NCBI GenBank assembly: GCA_032622095.1
Contig: CP136062.1
Coordinates: forward strand, 229,232,578 to 229,296,577
DNA from: Siphonodentalium dalli
Lineage: Eukaryota; Mollusca; Scaphopoda; Gadilida; Siphonodentaliidae
Reading direction: 5' to 3'
Length of the DNA stretch: 64,000 nt
The position numbers and the translations under genes are program-made. The number at the start of each line of letters is the position of its first letter. The stretch's first letter is position 1. The notes below the pieces were generated by a model. That model made no database searches. It was not told the origin of the DNA and saw only the letters and a list, made by a program, of their open reading frames with translations. This document shows positions 49,103-60,399 of the stretch, piece after piece.

Positions 49103-49724
49103 AATAATATCGGTATTCAAATAAAAAAATCTAGGTATTATCTATTTAATACATTTAAGATGTTAAAACTAATGTTCTTGTTGGTCTCTTTAGGGTCCAT
49201 GAACTGCTTGAATAATTAATAATTTGACAAAACAACTAAATCAACAAATATATTATTTTATTATACGCTTGCCAATAAAATAGCGGAAAATTACCGAAAC
49301 GTAGATCGTCGTAAATATATTTATTACAAGCTACTAGACGCTAGGCTATCAAAGAATAGTATTTTTATAAAAGCCGTTATCCGTCTAGTGAGATATGGAT
49401 ATTTCAATCGTATCCATCCGCGCTAAACTTAAAGTGTATTCGGTATTAGATGAGTTAACATCGCTTCGCCACTGATTGTCGAAGTTAAAACATTGTGTAA
49501 TATCTGAACAATTAAATTTTGGTCAAACATACTATGGTGTTAGCCCCGTTATTCCTCATCCAATTTGTATGAAAATGGAACTATTTTCATATGCACAAGC
49601 TCATTACCATGGCTGTGATTTGCAATTTTTACTCTTCTTGTTGAGCCATGTGCCAACTAAGCGGAGCATATAATAAACAGAATATCTACTTTGTTTTTGG
49701 TTGGATATGGCAATTATCTCATGA

Positions 49725-49798
49725 GTGATGACAAAAACAAATTAATTTCCACGAGTGACTCTGCCATGAGTGGAAATTCATTTTTGTTTTGTCATCAC
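49725..49798. repeat. Hairpin, 28-29 bp arms, 17 nt loop
   Basis: GTGATGACAAAAACAAATT...TTTCCAC (49,725-49,752) pairs with GTGGAAATTC...TTTTGTCATCAC (49,770-49,798). Likely a tiny MITE. Confidence 0.85.
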
Positions 49799-50059
49799 CA
49801 ATGGATATCCTCTATACATCTTCGGAGGTAAGTACAATCGCGTTTTGTTATTTCACTCTAAGTTCCGTTATTTCACTGTAGCGCGAAACTAACAACAACC
49901 ACGAACACAAGAGCTGCGGATGTTGGTGCAAACTGTCCGCTATCCAATCAAAAGCAAAGAATTTATGACGCTATCCATCAAAGCGACGAATTTATGACCC
50001 ACGTGCACTTGATCAATCGATTCTACTATGTTTGAGCGTAAAAGTGTGTGTTAATTTCC

Positions 50060-50668
50060 AATTTTATATCAGCCGCATATTTGCTCTTTCGTGTGCGTCA
50101 CGTGGCAGGCCGCCAATCACTTGTTACCCTCGATGGTTACATTTCAACATTTTGGAGTATATCAGGACCGCTGTGCGGTTGCCTGATGATTGTGTGCCCT
50201 GAAATATCATCGTTTTGTTTTAGACGCATTAAGAGACACTGCCACCTGTTGGTCCAGTTATAAAATAGTTCTATATCGTCGTTCATGTGGGATACTAGGC
50301 TGTCAAGAGATGGTAATGGGTAGAAAATACACGTGTCGTCGCCGAATAAACGAACGTTCGATTTCAGGTTGTCACTTATGTCATTGATGAAAATGGAGAA
50401 TAAGAAGGGACCTAATACAAAACCCTGGGTGGGACACCAGCTGGCGGATACAATGGGCTAGATAATTCTAATCAAACAAGTACACGATGAGACATGTGGC
50501 TAATATAATCTATCAACCACGAAAGGAGTATATACCATAGCTTTGTATTTTGTGAATTAGACCTTTGTGCCAAACACGTTCAAAAGCTTTCGACATGTCA
50601 CAAAATATTTCAATAGATATATTTGATTCACTTCTCTTTTGGCTAAGGTGGTGTACTATATCGATAAT
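50060..50668 (-). pseudogene. LINE A (CR1/Jockey-like), 3' part: RT motifs A to C
   Basis: The minus strand from 50,668 downward gives IIDIVHHLSQ, then motif A with FCDMSKAFERVWH (~50,600), motif B with QGFVLGP and FSIFINDI (~50,390-50,440), and motif C as FGDDT (~50,330; FADDT is usual). SLNASKTKR (~50,240) belongs to the region after motif C. Frame changes and stops show it is dead. It stops abruptly at 50,668, where a plus-strand LINE begins; the missing upstream half resumes at 58,497 on the same strand. Confidence 0.82.
50664..50668. other. Candidate 5 bp target-site duplication ATAAT (left)
   Basis: ATAAT here and at 58,497-58,501. Removing the intervening sequence plus one ATAAT rejoins LINE A in frame (codons for TTHQ-IIDIV). 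Confidence 0.7.
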
Positions 50669-51952
50669 CTTCTTGATTCGTTATGCCGATGATACAGTTA
50701 TCATGGCAGATACCCCCAAATCACTACAATCACAATTAGATCAGTTTGAAAAATATTACGACAAATGAAAACTAACAGTTAATGTGGAAAAATTCTAAAC
50801 ATGTCAAAGAGCAGTCTCTCGAAGAAAACGAAATTTATATTCAAAGGACAAAAACTAGATGTAATAACCAACATTAACTATCTGGGCATAACGTTTACTA
50901 AATCTGGCTCTTTCATGCCCGCGAAAAAAATGTTGGTTGACAAAGCCACGAGGGCCATGTATTCCATCATTGGAAAATTCCGCAAACATTGCCCCTCAAT
51001 AAGAAACCAACTTGACTTATTCGATACACACGTTGTACCTATACTTCTAAATGGCTGCGACGTATGGGGATACGGTGATAACGATTTATTGGAGAGCGTT
51101 CAATGAAAAGTTTTAAAGCACATACTTCGACTACGACCATTAACCCCAAATTGTATGATATATGGCGAAAGTGGGAAATTGCCTTTAAGTATATTGATTC
51201 AAACTAGAATGTTTAAATACTGGTGCAAAGTCACAAATAGCGAATCTGAAAGATTTCCAAAATGTTTACTGAATCTAACGCAGTCAATGTTATGCGATGC
51301 CAGAACAGATGAAAACATTTTCCCCTGGTTGAGTTGCATTCACGAGTTAATAGACAAATGTAATCTGCGGCATATATGGTGTGCAGGTCATGCCACCAAC
51401 GTAGATAAGCTAGACTTAGCTAGTATCATATCTAAAATGTTGCCTTATTTCCGAACAAAGAGATTCTTGGGAACGTGATATAAACAACACAAGTCGTGGT
51501 AAAATATACTGAATTTTCAAACACGACTTTGATTTTGAACCCTATCTTGATGTACTTAGCGACCATAACCGAACACTGTTATGCAAATTCCGAACTAGTA
51601 ACCATACGTCACCAATAGTAATGGGACGGTGGAACACTACCGAACGTAATGACCGCACTTGCGTGTTATGTGATACAAGGGTAATTGGTGACGAATTTCG
51701 CTACCTTCTCGTATGTAAAAAATGAACAACGCCCGGCGCAGATTGTTACCAATGTTAACTGGCCGACGTCCTAATACAATATTGACGATTGATTTACTCA
51801 ATGACGACAGCGTAACACATCTCCGCAAGTTGTGTGAATTTATTAAGCTTGTAAATCGAGAAATGGTCGAATCACTCAGCTAGACAATAGCTCGAACAAG
51901 CAATTTCATAATTTGTGCAAGAACAGTACCGATATACGCATACACATAGTTA
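50669..51952 (+). pseudogene. LINE B (CR1/Rex-like), 5'-truncated: RT motif C to C-terminus
   Basis: Begins at LIRYADDTVIMADT (RT catalytic motif C, ~50,674-50,714), the upstream RT and endonuclease being absent, as in 5'-truncated LINE copies. It continues with INYLGITFTKSGSF (~50,872-50,913), ILLNGCDVWGY (~51,040-51,070), a thumb/linker region (51,155-51,478) and a C-terminal Cys-rich stretch, RTCVLCDTRVIGDEFRYLL (~51,655-51,715). At least three stops or frameshifts break it. The 3' UTR starts near 51,882 and is cut at 51,952 by the Helitron cluster, resuming at 58,226. Confidence 0.82.
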
Positions 51953-52171
51953 TCTCATATATATTTTTGAAGACCTCTGTCTGTCTGTCTGTCTGTTTGT
52001 TTGTCTGTCTGTCTGTCTGTCATTAATACAAATCTACGATTCTCGACCGATCGGGACGAAACTTGGTACTTGTGTGTAGTTTGACCAGGCGGTCGACGTT
52101 GTCGTATTGGCGAGCCCGTGCGGCGCCCGCTTCGCGCATGCGCAGACGAGATCTCGGAAACGGGTGGAGCT

Positions 52172-52210
52172 ATCGACTTGAAATTTGCTATGTGAATGTA
52201 TCTTGCCCCG
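52172..52210. other. 39 bp target-site duplication of LINE D (left)
   Basis: Begins ATCGACTTGAAATTTGCTAT and ends ATCTTGCCCCG; identical to 56,749-56,787. Typical of target-primed reverse transcription, though longer than the common 5-20 bp. Confidence 0.88.
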
Positions 52211-53021
52211 ACCACTTATCTCCTATAAATTGGTCAAAAGATACCAGCTCCCTAATGAGGGAAATTCTTGTCAAGACCAAAATTCTACTGACTACACTAC
52301 CACGAATCAAGCTGACACTCTGTCAAGATCTCCAACATTCAGTAATAAGCTGGCGAATACCGCAGGTGTTGGCAATTCGATTGCCTCTTCGAAAGCGCAA
52401 TCTGACAATGTCGCATCGGGACAACATTCCTCGCATTCTAATTCAAACTATAACGAAAGTTTAAATAGCATTCCTGTCATTTCAACAACCGAGCAGAATG
52501 AGGAGAGACACCGAACGTCCAACACAGAGCGCACGCGCGACGACATGAGAATGGCCCACAACTCGTCAGTTCGTAATAAATATGACAAAAACTCGAAAAT
52601 GCAAGTATACAATTCATACCACCAACAAACTTCAGCATCAGAAACCGATTCGACGCACATATTCCATGATGTCCCACCACGCGATTACCACGATGAAGAA
52701 TCTCGTCACGACGATACATGCGGCTTTAAAGGTGTGTTACCTAAAAGAGGTCGGAGAACCCGTAAAATCTTTATAGGAAGGATTGCTACAACTGCCAAAG
52801 AACGCGATCTTTGGACATTCTTCGAAAAAAGAGGCATATTGCCCACATTCGTTCGACTCATGGCCAGTACAAGGAATGGCACACAATCAGCCCGAGTTAA
52901 TTTATACGCAGATGATATAAAATTGCTGTACCAAGAAGGTTTCTGGCCCAAAGGCATCATTGCCAGACCATGGCGTTCTGATCCACCTCAGCGTGACTAT
53001 CATGGAGACACAGCCAAATAA
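52211..53021 (+). CDS. LINE D ORF1 protein, RRM-like C-terminus, 5'-incomplete
   Basis: An open frame runs uninterrupted to TAA at 53,019-53,021; it also continues upstream into the target duplication, which is not part of the element. The first ~180 residues are polar and low in hydrophobics (Ser/Asn/Thr/Gln-rich, then Arg/His/Asp-rich). The last ~80 residues form a compact RRM-like domain beginning RKIFIGRIATTAKERDLW and ending GIIARPW, the pattern of ORF1 RNA-binding proteins in several invertebrate LINE clades. Its role would be to bind element RNA. No in-frame ATG occurs before about 52,546, so the true start is either lost or lies there. ORF2's ATG (53,002) overlaps its end by 20 bp. 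Confidence 0.72.
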
Positions 53022-56000
53022 GCTTAATATATTGACGTGGAATGCCACAGGCTTCATGTCATCCCAGCTATATATTTGTGATATTCTGAAAACATTAAAA
53101 TACAGCTTCGTCGGAATATCTGAGCACTGGCTTAGTGAACAAAATGTTATTTCACTTGAAACACTACATCATTCCTATTCCGCCGTGGTAAAGCCGGAGC
53201 GAACAATCAAAACTAAAAATAACGCCACGTTCACAAGAGACGGAGTTGCCATTATGATACGAAAAGACTTGCTCAACAGATGTACAGTGATCGATCTTCC
53301 ACACGAATGGTGCGCATGCATCAACTTCAATGTTTCCCCCAGCATGTCACTGGCATTCATTCAGTATATATGCCAAACACAAACCATGGAGATGATGAAT
53401 TTCAGAAGTGTTTAGCATCTCTGTTGGACATGTATTGCATGCTATAACAAGAAGGTTCTGTTATTTTAATGGGTGATTTCAACGTACACCTAGGAGATGC
53501 CAGAGGTGAAAATCTTCCCACGCGTCACTCGTTCCGTTCTATGGTTATGAATACATTCTCCAAAGACACATGCATGTGGTCTACTGTTTGTTCGCGTTCG
53601 TGCAAGGGACCACGATTCATATTCTTCCCTTTCGATGCAGTGGCCAGTCCAATCACTATTGATCATATCTTCATACCAGAATGTATGGTACATTTGGTAT
53701 CGTCATGTCGCGTCTTGGATGATGTACCATCGAATGTGTCAAACCATCTGCCTGTGACATGTGCCATTACCGTGGACATGTATGACCACCAAACCACAGC
53801 CACCCGCAAACATATCCGCACTGTGTATAAATGGAAAGGTGGTGACACTCAGGGATACCGTCTAATCCTGAATACGGCGTGCTCCGAGATGTTAAAGCGA
53901 CATATCGTTGACAATTCTGACGTTGATAAATTGTACGCGGATGTTGTATCCTCACTCCATGAGGCTGCCCTGTCAGCTATTGGTGAACGAAAGTTCCAGA
54001 CACACATGAATCCCTACTGGAATTCTGACCTATCTTCGCTACAACAAACTGTGAAAGCAGACCGATCAAAGTGGTTATTGTCTGGGAAAAAACATTCTAC
54101 GGAATCAAGTGATTATCTTAACTATACAAGGACTCAAAACGTCGATTTCGGCGGGCTCTAAGGATAGCCGTGCGCAATCACGAGCAAAAATTCCTGTTAG
54201 ATGTTGAAACTGCAGCAAACGAAAATCCCACTCGTTTCTGGAAAATGACGAAGTCTAAAACTAACTCCCATGCAGTTACGAGTGGTATGGATTTCGGAAA
54301 TGGTATGTGTAAAGAGCCTAGTGCGATCTTATCAGGCTGGAAATGCTATTTTGAGAACTTATACACTCCCACAGTACACGCTGATCCCGAGTTCAACAAA
54401 TTCATTACCAACAGCCTCTCGTCGGAATTCGATCCCTCCTGCATAAATTATGACTCGACAGTATTTTGCAATGAAATTATGTCAGAAGATGTCAATGCTC
54501 AAATAAAAAACATGAAGAAAAACAAATCATCGGGTCCGGATGGTATTGCTAACGAGCACCTGATATTTTCTTCTAAACTCATGGTGTCAGTGATTTGTAA
54601 ACTTTTCAATGGTATTCTTTCACGGGAATGGATTCCCACGGTTATGAAATCTGGTATCATTATTCCTCTGCACAAAGGCGACCCGAAGCCGCGGACTAAG
54701 CCAGACAGTTATCGTGCAATCACACTTCTCTCCTCATTGTATAAACTATTCGAGTCGGTCATCTTACACAGATTTCTGAAAAGTCCATCCCTTAATAAAT
54801 TTCCACATGCTCTGCAATTCGGATTCCAGAAGGGAGTCAGCTGCACTATGACGTCGTTCATTGTGCAGGAAGCTATAAACTATGCACGCGCCAACCACTC
54901 CAAAGCTTATGTTTGCTACCTTGACTCTGCAAAGGCATTTGACTGCGTTTGACACGAGGGCCTCCTGTACAAACTGAACAACCTCGGATTCAATGGGAAA
55001 ATACTTCGGATAATCCGCAACATGTACTCAAATTGCGCTAGCCGTGTGCTCCATAATGGTGATTTGTCAGAGTCATTTGAAATTCGCCAAGGAACAAGAC
55101 AAGGGGCCGTAACATCGCCTTTTTTCTACTTGACATTCATTGACGATCTCTTGTCTACTCTGGAAGTTTCAGATAAAGGTGCATCTATTGGCAATATCAA
55201 CTGTACCTCACCAACAACTGCAGATGATATTACTATAGTTTCCCTCACAAAAGCTGGTTTGGACAACTTGATGAAAATCTGCTTCAACTACAGCAAGAAA
55301 TGGCGCTTCTGTTTTTCAAAATCTAAGAGTTCCGTTGTCGTATACAACGAAACGAAACAACAACACACAAACCAACAAAGATCGTGGATTCTTGGGAATG
55401 ACACGATCGATGAAAGCACCGACTGTCGCCATCTGGGAATTTCTCAAGGAAAATTCGGCAACACTGTTAACCGTGCTACAAATATATCTGAAGTGTTGAG
55501 AAAAACATACTTTTCTATCGCTGGTAGGAAATCCTTAAGTATGTGCACCCCTCTCACAATGAATAATCTCCTACACACAGTTGTGCTTCCAAAGGCTCTT
55601 TATGGCGCTGAACTCCTATATTCAACAGATGACAACGCTCTCTGCACAATTGAAAAGGGTCTACGTACATGTATAAAGCACATACAGAATCTTCCAACAA
55701 GAGCGAGCACAAACCTCTCACTCAGTCTCCTGGGTGTTTTACCGATGAGTCGCCAACTACATTTGAGAAAACTTCTCTTCCTCGGCGAACTTATCCACTT
55801 GCCTGCGACTCGAGACTTTCCTTTACGAATTTTCATGAAAAACCTCTATATGCACAATTTATTCAATGTGAATACCACCGGTTATGTAAAAGACATCATC
55901 GATGTTCTAGAAGTGTACAATCTGTCTTCTTATCTTCAAGAATTCTTATCTTCTGGATCCTTCCCAATGAAGATCATTTGGAAGCAACTCGTCAAGTCGA

Positions 56001-56461
56001 CCATAAGAGCTCACTATTGTGATGCATGGACTTCAGCAGTGGGTGCCAATGGTCGCTCTTCTAATCTTCTCCTCATTCATAACCAGCCTCTCGCAGTCTG
56101 GAGTGTGTGGCGTCTTCTTGCTGCCCATCCTAACAGGAGTTTGGAACTGAAAAATCTTGCTAGACTTCTAAATAGATTGTTGTTCGAAAACAATGCCCGA
56201 TGCATGCTGTGTGGCCACACTTATAACAATGAAATTGGACATATTACTGACTCTGGCAGATCTGCCACCATGTACAGACTCCGATATAATTACTGGTGTA
56301 TGCTTATCGATAGCTTCGACATCCAACTATTTAGTTACCTGGATGCTCTCCCAAACGACCATTTAAATGCGCTGTTACTTGGCAGTACCCAGCTTGGTTG
56401 TCATATCCCGACTGAGTCATTTCTGTATGTTGGTTATCAACTAATTCGCCCCGGAAGTTAA
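53002..56461 (+). pseudogene. LINE D ORF2: endonuclease-reverse transcriptase, lightly damaged
   Basis: The start is the ATG at 53,002 overlapping ORF1. Endonuclease landmarks: LNILTWNATGF, GISEHWL (~53,120), MGDFNVH (~53,469) and VSNHLPV (53,736-53,753), where the usual catalytic Asp of SDH is Asn. Reverse transcriptase: KSSGPDGIANEHL (~54,525), PLHKGDPKPRTKPDSYRAI, QFGFQKGVSCT (~54,815), motif A LDSAKAFDCV (~54,920), motif B RQGTRQGAVTSP (~55,085), motif C TADDI (~55,220), then a C-terminal Cys/His stretch RCMLCGHTYNNEIGH (~56,200). Damage: a frameshift near 53,366, an in-frame TAA at 53,445-53,447, a frameshift near 54,123 and a Trp-to-stop TGA at 54,950-54,952. Only four or so lesions in 1,150 codons point to a fairly recent insertion. 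Confidence 0.9.
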
Positions 56462-56731
56462 AAGATGACATTCTCATGACATTTGATGCAATATGCCTCT
56501 CAGGTGGACAATATTCAACTATGATCTGGCCTCCTTGCCACCCGCATCTACAATGTTTTCTCATATACTCGTTTTTACCTTGCTCTTCGTACAATGTACA
56601 CATCTTTCCAATTTATGTATACAATGTCCTTCCTTGTAAATAGATGCTGGTATATAATCCACTTACAATGGTCTCGTTACCACATACTTTCTGTAACTGA
56701 TATGCATATATGCTGTTCATACTTGGAGGTC

Positions 56732-56737
56732 AATAAA
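56732..56737 (+). terminator. LINE D polyadenylation signal AATAAA
   Basis: Lies 11 bp before the end of the element and merges into its (AAT)n tail. Confidence 0.6.
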
Positions 56738-56748
56738 CAATAATAATA

Positions 56749-56787
56749 ATCGACTTGAAATTTGCTATGTGAATGTATCTTGCCCCG
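56749..56787. other. 39 bp target-site duplication of LINE D (right)
   Basis: Exact repeat of 52,172-52,210, immediately followed by the rest of the interrupted Helitron core repeat. Confidence 0.88.
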
Positions 56788-56926
56788 GATACGAATTTTA
56801 TCGGGTCGCCGAGCCCGTGCGACGCCAGCTTCGCGCATGCGCAGACCAGATCTCAGAAACGGGTGGAGCTATCGACTTGAAATTTGGTTTTTGAATAGCC
56901 CGGACAACGTCGGGCTCATCGGCTAG

Positions 56927-57554
56927 TCTCATATAGATTTTGAAGACCTCTGTCTGTCTGTCTGTTTGTCTGTTTGTCTGTCATTTATACAAATCTACGA
57001 TTCTCGACCGATCGGGACGAAACTTGGTACGTGTGTGTAGTTTGACCAGGCGGTGGACGTTGTCGTATTGGCGTGCCCGTGCGGCGCCCGCTTCGTGCAT
57101 GCGCAGACGAGATCTCGGAAACGGGTGGAGCTATCGACTTGAAATTTGCTATGTGAATGTATCTTGCCCCGGATACGAATTTTATCGGGTCGCCGAGCCC
57201 GTGCGACGCCAGCTTCGCGCATGCGCAGACCAGATCTCGGAAACGGGTGGAGCTATCGACTTGCAATTTGGTGTGTGAATGTATCTTGCCCCGGATACGA
57301 AGTTTATCGGGTCGCCGAGCCCGTGCGACGCCAGCTTCGCGCATGCGCAGACGAGATCTCGGAAACGTGTAGAGCTATCGACTTGAAATTTGCTACGTGA
57401 ATGTATCTTGCCCCGGATACGAATTTTATCGGGTCGCCGAGCCCGTGCGTCGCCAGCTTCGCGCATGCGCAGACCAGATCTCGGAAACGGGTTGAGCTAT
57501 CGACTTGAAATTTGGTTTTTGAATAGCCCGGACAACGTCGGGCTCATCGGCTAG
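56927..57554 (+). mobile_element. Helitron-like element copy 2, head-to-tail
   Basis: Begins TCTCATATAGATTTTGAAG directly after the CTAG of copy 1, with no host base between. Contains (CTGT)n at 56,950-56,980, then four ~122-124 bp core repeats (ATCGACTTG(A/C)AATTTG at ~57,132, 57,254, 57,377 and 57,501). Ends CATCGGCTAG at 57,554. ORFs on both strands follow the core repeats and are not genes. Confidence 0.8.
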
Positions 57555-58225
57555 TCTCATATATATTTTGAAGACCTCTGTCTGTTTGTTTGTCTGTCAT
57601 TTATACAAATCTACGATTCTCGACTGATCGGGACGAAACTTGGTACGTGTGTGTAGTTTGACCATGCGGTCGTCGTTGTCGTATTGGCGAGCCCGTGTGG
57701 CGCCCGCTTCGCGCATGCGCAGACGAGATCTCGGAAACGGGTGGAGCTATCGACTTGAAATTTGCTATGTGAATGTATCTTGCCCCGGATACAAATTTTA
57801 TCGGGTCGCCGAGCCCGTGCGACGCAAGCTTCGCGCATGCGCAGACCAGATCTAGGAAACGGGTGGAGCTATCGACTTGAAATTTGGTGTGTGAATGTAT
57901 CTTGCCCCGGATACGAAGTTTATCGGGTCGCCGAGCCCGTGCGGCGCCCGCTTCGCGCATGCGTAGACGAGATCTCGGAAAGTGTGGAGCTATCGACTTG
58001 AAATTTGCTATGTGAATGTATCTTGCCCCGGATACGAATTTTATCGGGTCGCCGAGCCCGTGCGACGCCAGCTTCGCGCATGCGCAGACCAGATCTCGGA
58101 AACGGGTAGAGCTATCGACTTGAAATTTGGTTTTTGAATAGCCCGGACAACGTCGGGCTGGGTAGAGCTGTCGACTTGAAATTTGGTTTTTGAATAGCCC
58201 GGACAACGTCGGGCTCATCGGCTAG
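57555..58225 (+). mobile_element. Helitron-like element copy 3, head-to-tail
   Basis: Begins TCTCATATATATTTTGAAG right after copy 2's CTAG. Core repeats at ~57,747, 57,870, 57,989 and 58,112. The terminal hairpin region is itself duplicated (58,141-58,160 and 58,196-58,216). Ends CTAG at 58,225 followed by host T. The 205-codon minus-strand ORF across copies 3 and its neighbours is a repeat artefact. Confidence 0.8.
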
Positions 58226-58496
58226 TTAATATATAATTATAAATATGTATATGTAAGCATATACAATAAATCTATTTAGTTGAATATGCTTATATATATT
58301 TTCAATATGCATATACATGTTGCAGTGTTATACATACATGTAGCGATGAAGGTTATGTAATGTAATCCATATATATAGCATTTGTCACCCGGAAGTTCAC
58401 ATGCCTATGTACATATTGTATGTATTTGACTGTTATTATCTCCATACCTATATGTGTATAGGTTTATGAGAAATAAACTGATTGATTGATTGATTC
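58226..58496 (+). mobile_element. LINE B 3' UTR end with (GATT)n tail
   Basis: Resumes the UTR interrupted at 51,952. Contains AATAAA at 58,472-58,477 followed by CTGATTGATTGATTGATT, the short-repeat tail characteristic of CR1/L2-group LINEs. Directly followed by the ATAAT duplication and LINE A. Confidence 0.75.
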
Positions 58497-59548
58497 ATAA
58501 TTTGATGCGTTGTATTGTGATTAGGGCGGAATCCTGCTTGGTGCTTGTATAGAAGGTTATAATTTGCGAAGTGATCATATATGCGTTTTGGAAGACAATC
58601 TTTTCTAAAACTTTACTAACACACGAAAGGAGCGAAATTGGTCGGTAGTTGGTTTATCGCCCTTTTTTGTAGATTGGGATAACTGTGGCCATCTTCCATT
58701 GACGGGGAAATATTCCAGTTTCCATAGATTGTTTATAAAGAATGCAAGGAGGTAGTGAGAGCGATTGGTAACAGCATTTTAGGATTCTGTTGCTTATAGT
58801 ATCTGGACCAGTTGCTTAGCTAACCTTTAGTTCCTTGAGCGTTCGTTTCGGGAAGTCAGGAAGAGACTGCCCTTGGTCATTTATTCTACTGTTGTTGATA
58901 AAAATTTCGTTGAGGACATTTGCTTTTCTCTTATCAGCATACGCAATAGTGGAGCAGGATTCAAGTGGAGGAATGGCATTTTATTTCTGGTTTTTCTGGA
59001 GCAGCTGGTTTGTGATTTTCCAGAATGATTTAGAGTTATGTTAGTTATCTATCTGGGTCTGAATTTTTTCTAGATATCTAGTTTTCGCAAATTTGTTCAT
59101 GTTATTAAATTTGTTACGTGTTTTTGTATCTAATCCAGTCGTGTGGTTGATTTGATTTCAATGCTTGTTTCCTACACCGATCGCACCGTCTAATTTCGAG
59201 TCGAATGCGACTATCGAACCATGGTTTATCGTTCTGCCTTATGGTTGCTGTGTAGTGGGGGACATGTTTATCGACTGTATTTTGTAGGATATTTTCAAAC
59301 GTGGATACATTTTCTCCAATTGAGAAACTACTAGAAAGTACTCAACTGACGAGAAAAGGCGATCCATTTGTTCAAAATCGGCAACTTTGTAATTCCATAT
59401 GTGTCGCTTTGTTGAGGGTGTAATTTCATAGTCGCACGAAATAGTAACATACGTTGCTTGGTGATCTGAAACTCCGGGGTGTAATACGTCTGCATCAAAT
59501 ACGTCTGCATTATTTGATGGTGCTACACGACAATTTAGAAGAAACCAC
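58497..59548 (-). pseudogene. LINE A (CR1/Jockey-like), 5' part: endonuclease end to RT motif 3
   Basis: Minus strand, reading from high to low coordinates: the endonuclease C-terminus with VSDHQATYV (~59,465), a linker with HIWNYKVADFEQMDRLF, NDKPWFDSRIRLEIRR (~59,190-59,240), then RT with GPDTISNRILK (~58,800), WKMATVIPIYKKGDKP (~58,670-58,700) and YKHQAGFRPNHNTTHQ (~58,505-58,555). Frameshifts are present (e.g. near 58,650 and 58,590). The element is 5'-truncated within the endonuclease domain at ~59,548. Its next codons are found at 50,668 going down. Confidence 0.82.
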
Positions 59549-60399
59549 TATAAATATGTTAGGTACGACATTTTAGTTTTGACGGATTTCCGCTGCTTCG
59601 TTAGACCCTGTCACTCAGGATAATGAGGATACGCCCTCTGGCAAATTCCTATTCAAAACAATCCAATCAGGAACGATTTCGAAAATAGAAATTACGACAT
59701 TTTAGAATTAATGAAAATCCTTCGCGGGAGTTTCCCCGAAAGTGGGATTTATACTTGAAATATGACAAGTTATCTAGTGAACTTAACATATAATCGAACC
59801 CGTAGATTCCGAAAATGCAATAAAATGTTTCGCACCAAAATGACAGTTAACACATTTTACAAGCCCGCCGACGTAATTTGGATTATTATAGAAACTGTGC
59901 TTGTAAGACAGTTATATTTTTCAGAGGCTCTTGTTACATGAAAACAATGGAATGTTAAAGATTTCTCATGTCATAAAAGTATAGAACATGAACCTATAAA
60001 TTCGGACTAATTGATGATTCTTAATTGTTTGTCACATTAACCTGTTCTATATTAAATACTCATAAACGATTAGTTTCTTTAGGGAAATGTTCAAATAATA
60101 AGTTCAATAAAACGACCATTGTTGAACCTATTATCTGAACATGTCCCTCCAATGAATACGACCCCTTCTGTACTTTTATTATCTGTATTATGGTATTAAT
60201 GATTCATAGGGTAGGGTGGCACAATCGCTCTTGGAATGGCTCGTTTCTGATACATATTCGTGATACGGTGCGTCGCCCGCTTCCGATAACAAGGTTTTCA
60301 CTATTTGGAAATTTATTCTACCAGAAAGGCTGACAGCTCACAGTGAGAGCAATTGATATTCAGACTGTATTGTTATGATATGACACATACTCTGTAATT
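59549..60399. other. No gene recognised
   Basis: Unique AT-rich DNA flanking the nested retrotransposon block. Confidence 0.45.

Larger units (their letters stand above)
52211..56748 (+). mobile_element. LINE D, near-full-length non-LTR retrotransposon
   Basis: 4,538 bp between perfect 39 bp duplications. Layout: ORF1 (to 53,021), ORF2 with apurinic-type endonuclease then reverse transcriptase (53,002-56,461), a short 3' UTR with AATAAA (56,732-56,737) and an (AAT)n tail. ORF1 is already open at the first base and has no ATG for ~110 codons, so the copy may lack a little of its 5' end. Clade is probably within the Jockey/CR1/Tx1 assemblage; not resolved by eye. Confidence 0.88.
51953..56926 (+). 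mobile_element. Helitron-like element copy 1, interrupted by LINE D
   Basis: Starts TCTCATATATATTTTTGAAG after an A (51,952); a (CTGT)n microsatellite is at 51,977-52,020; then the degenerate first core repeat and one 122 bp core repeat. LINE D splits it at 52,210. It resumes at 56,788 and ends with the imperfect hairpin AGCCCGGAC-AAC-GTCGGGCT and CATCGGCTAG at 56,926. Without LINE D and one target duplication it is about 397 bp. Confidence 0.78.

Noticed and set aside
57601-58218. 205-codon minus-strand ORF
   Set aside because: Follows the 122-124 bp core repeats of the Helitron-like copies; the period is close to a multiple of three, keeping a frame open without selection.
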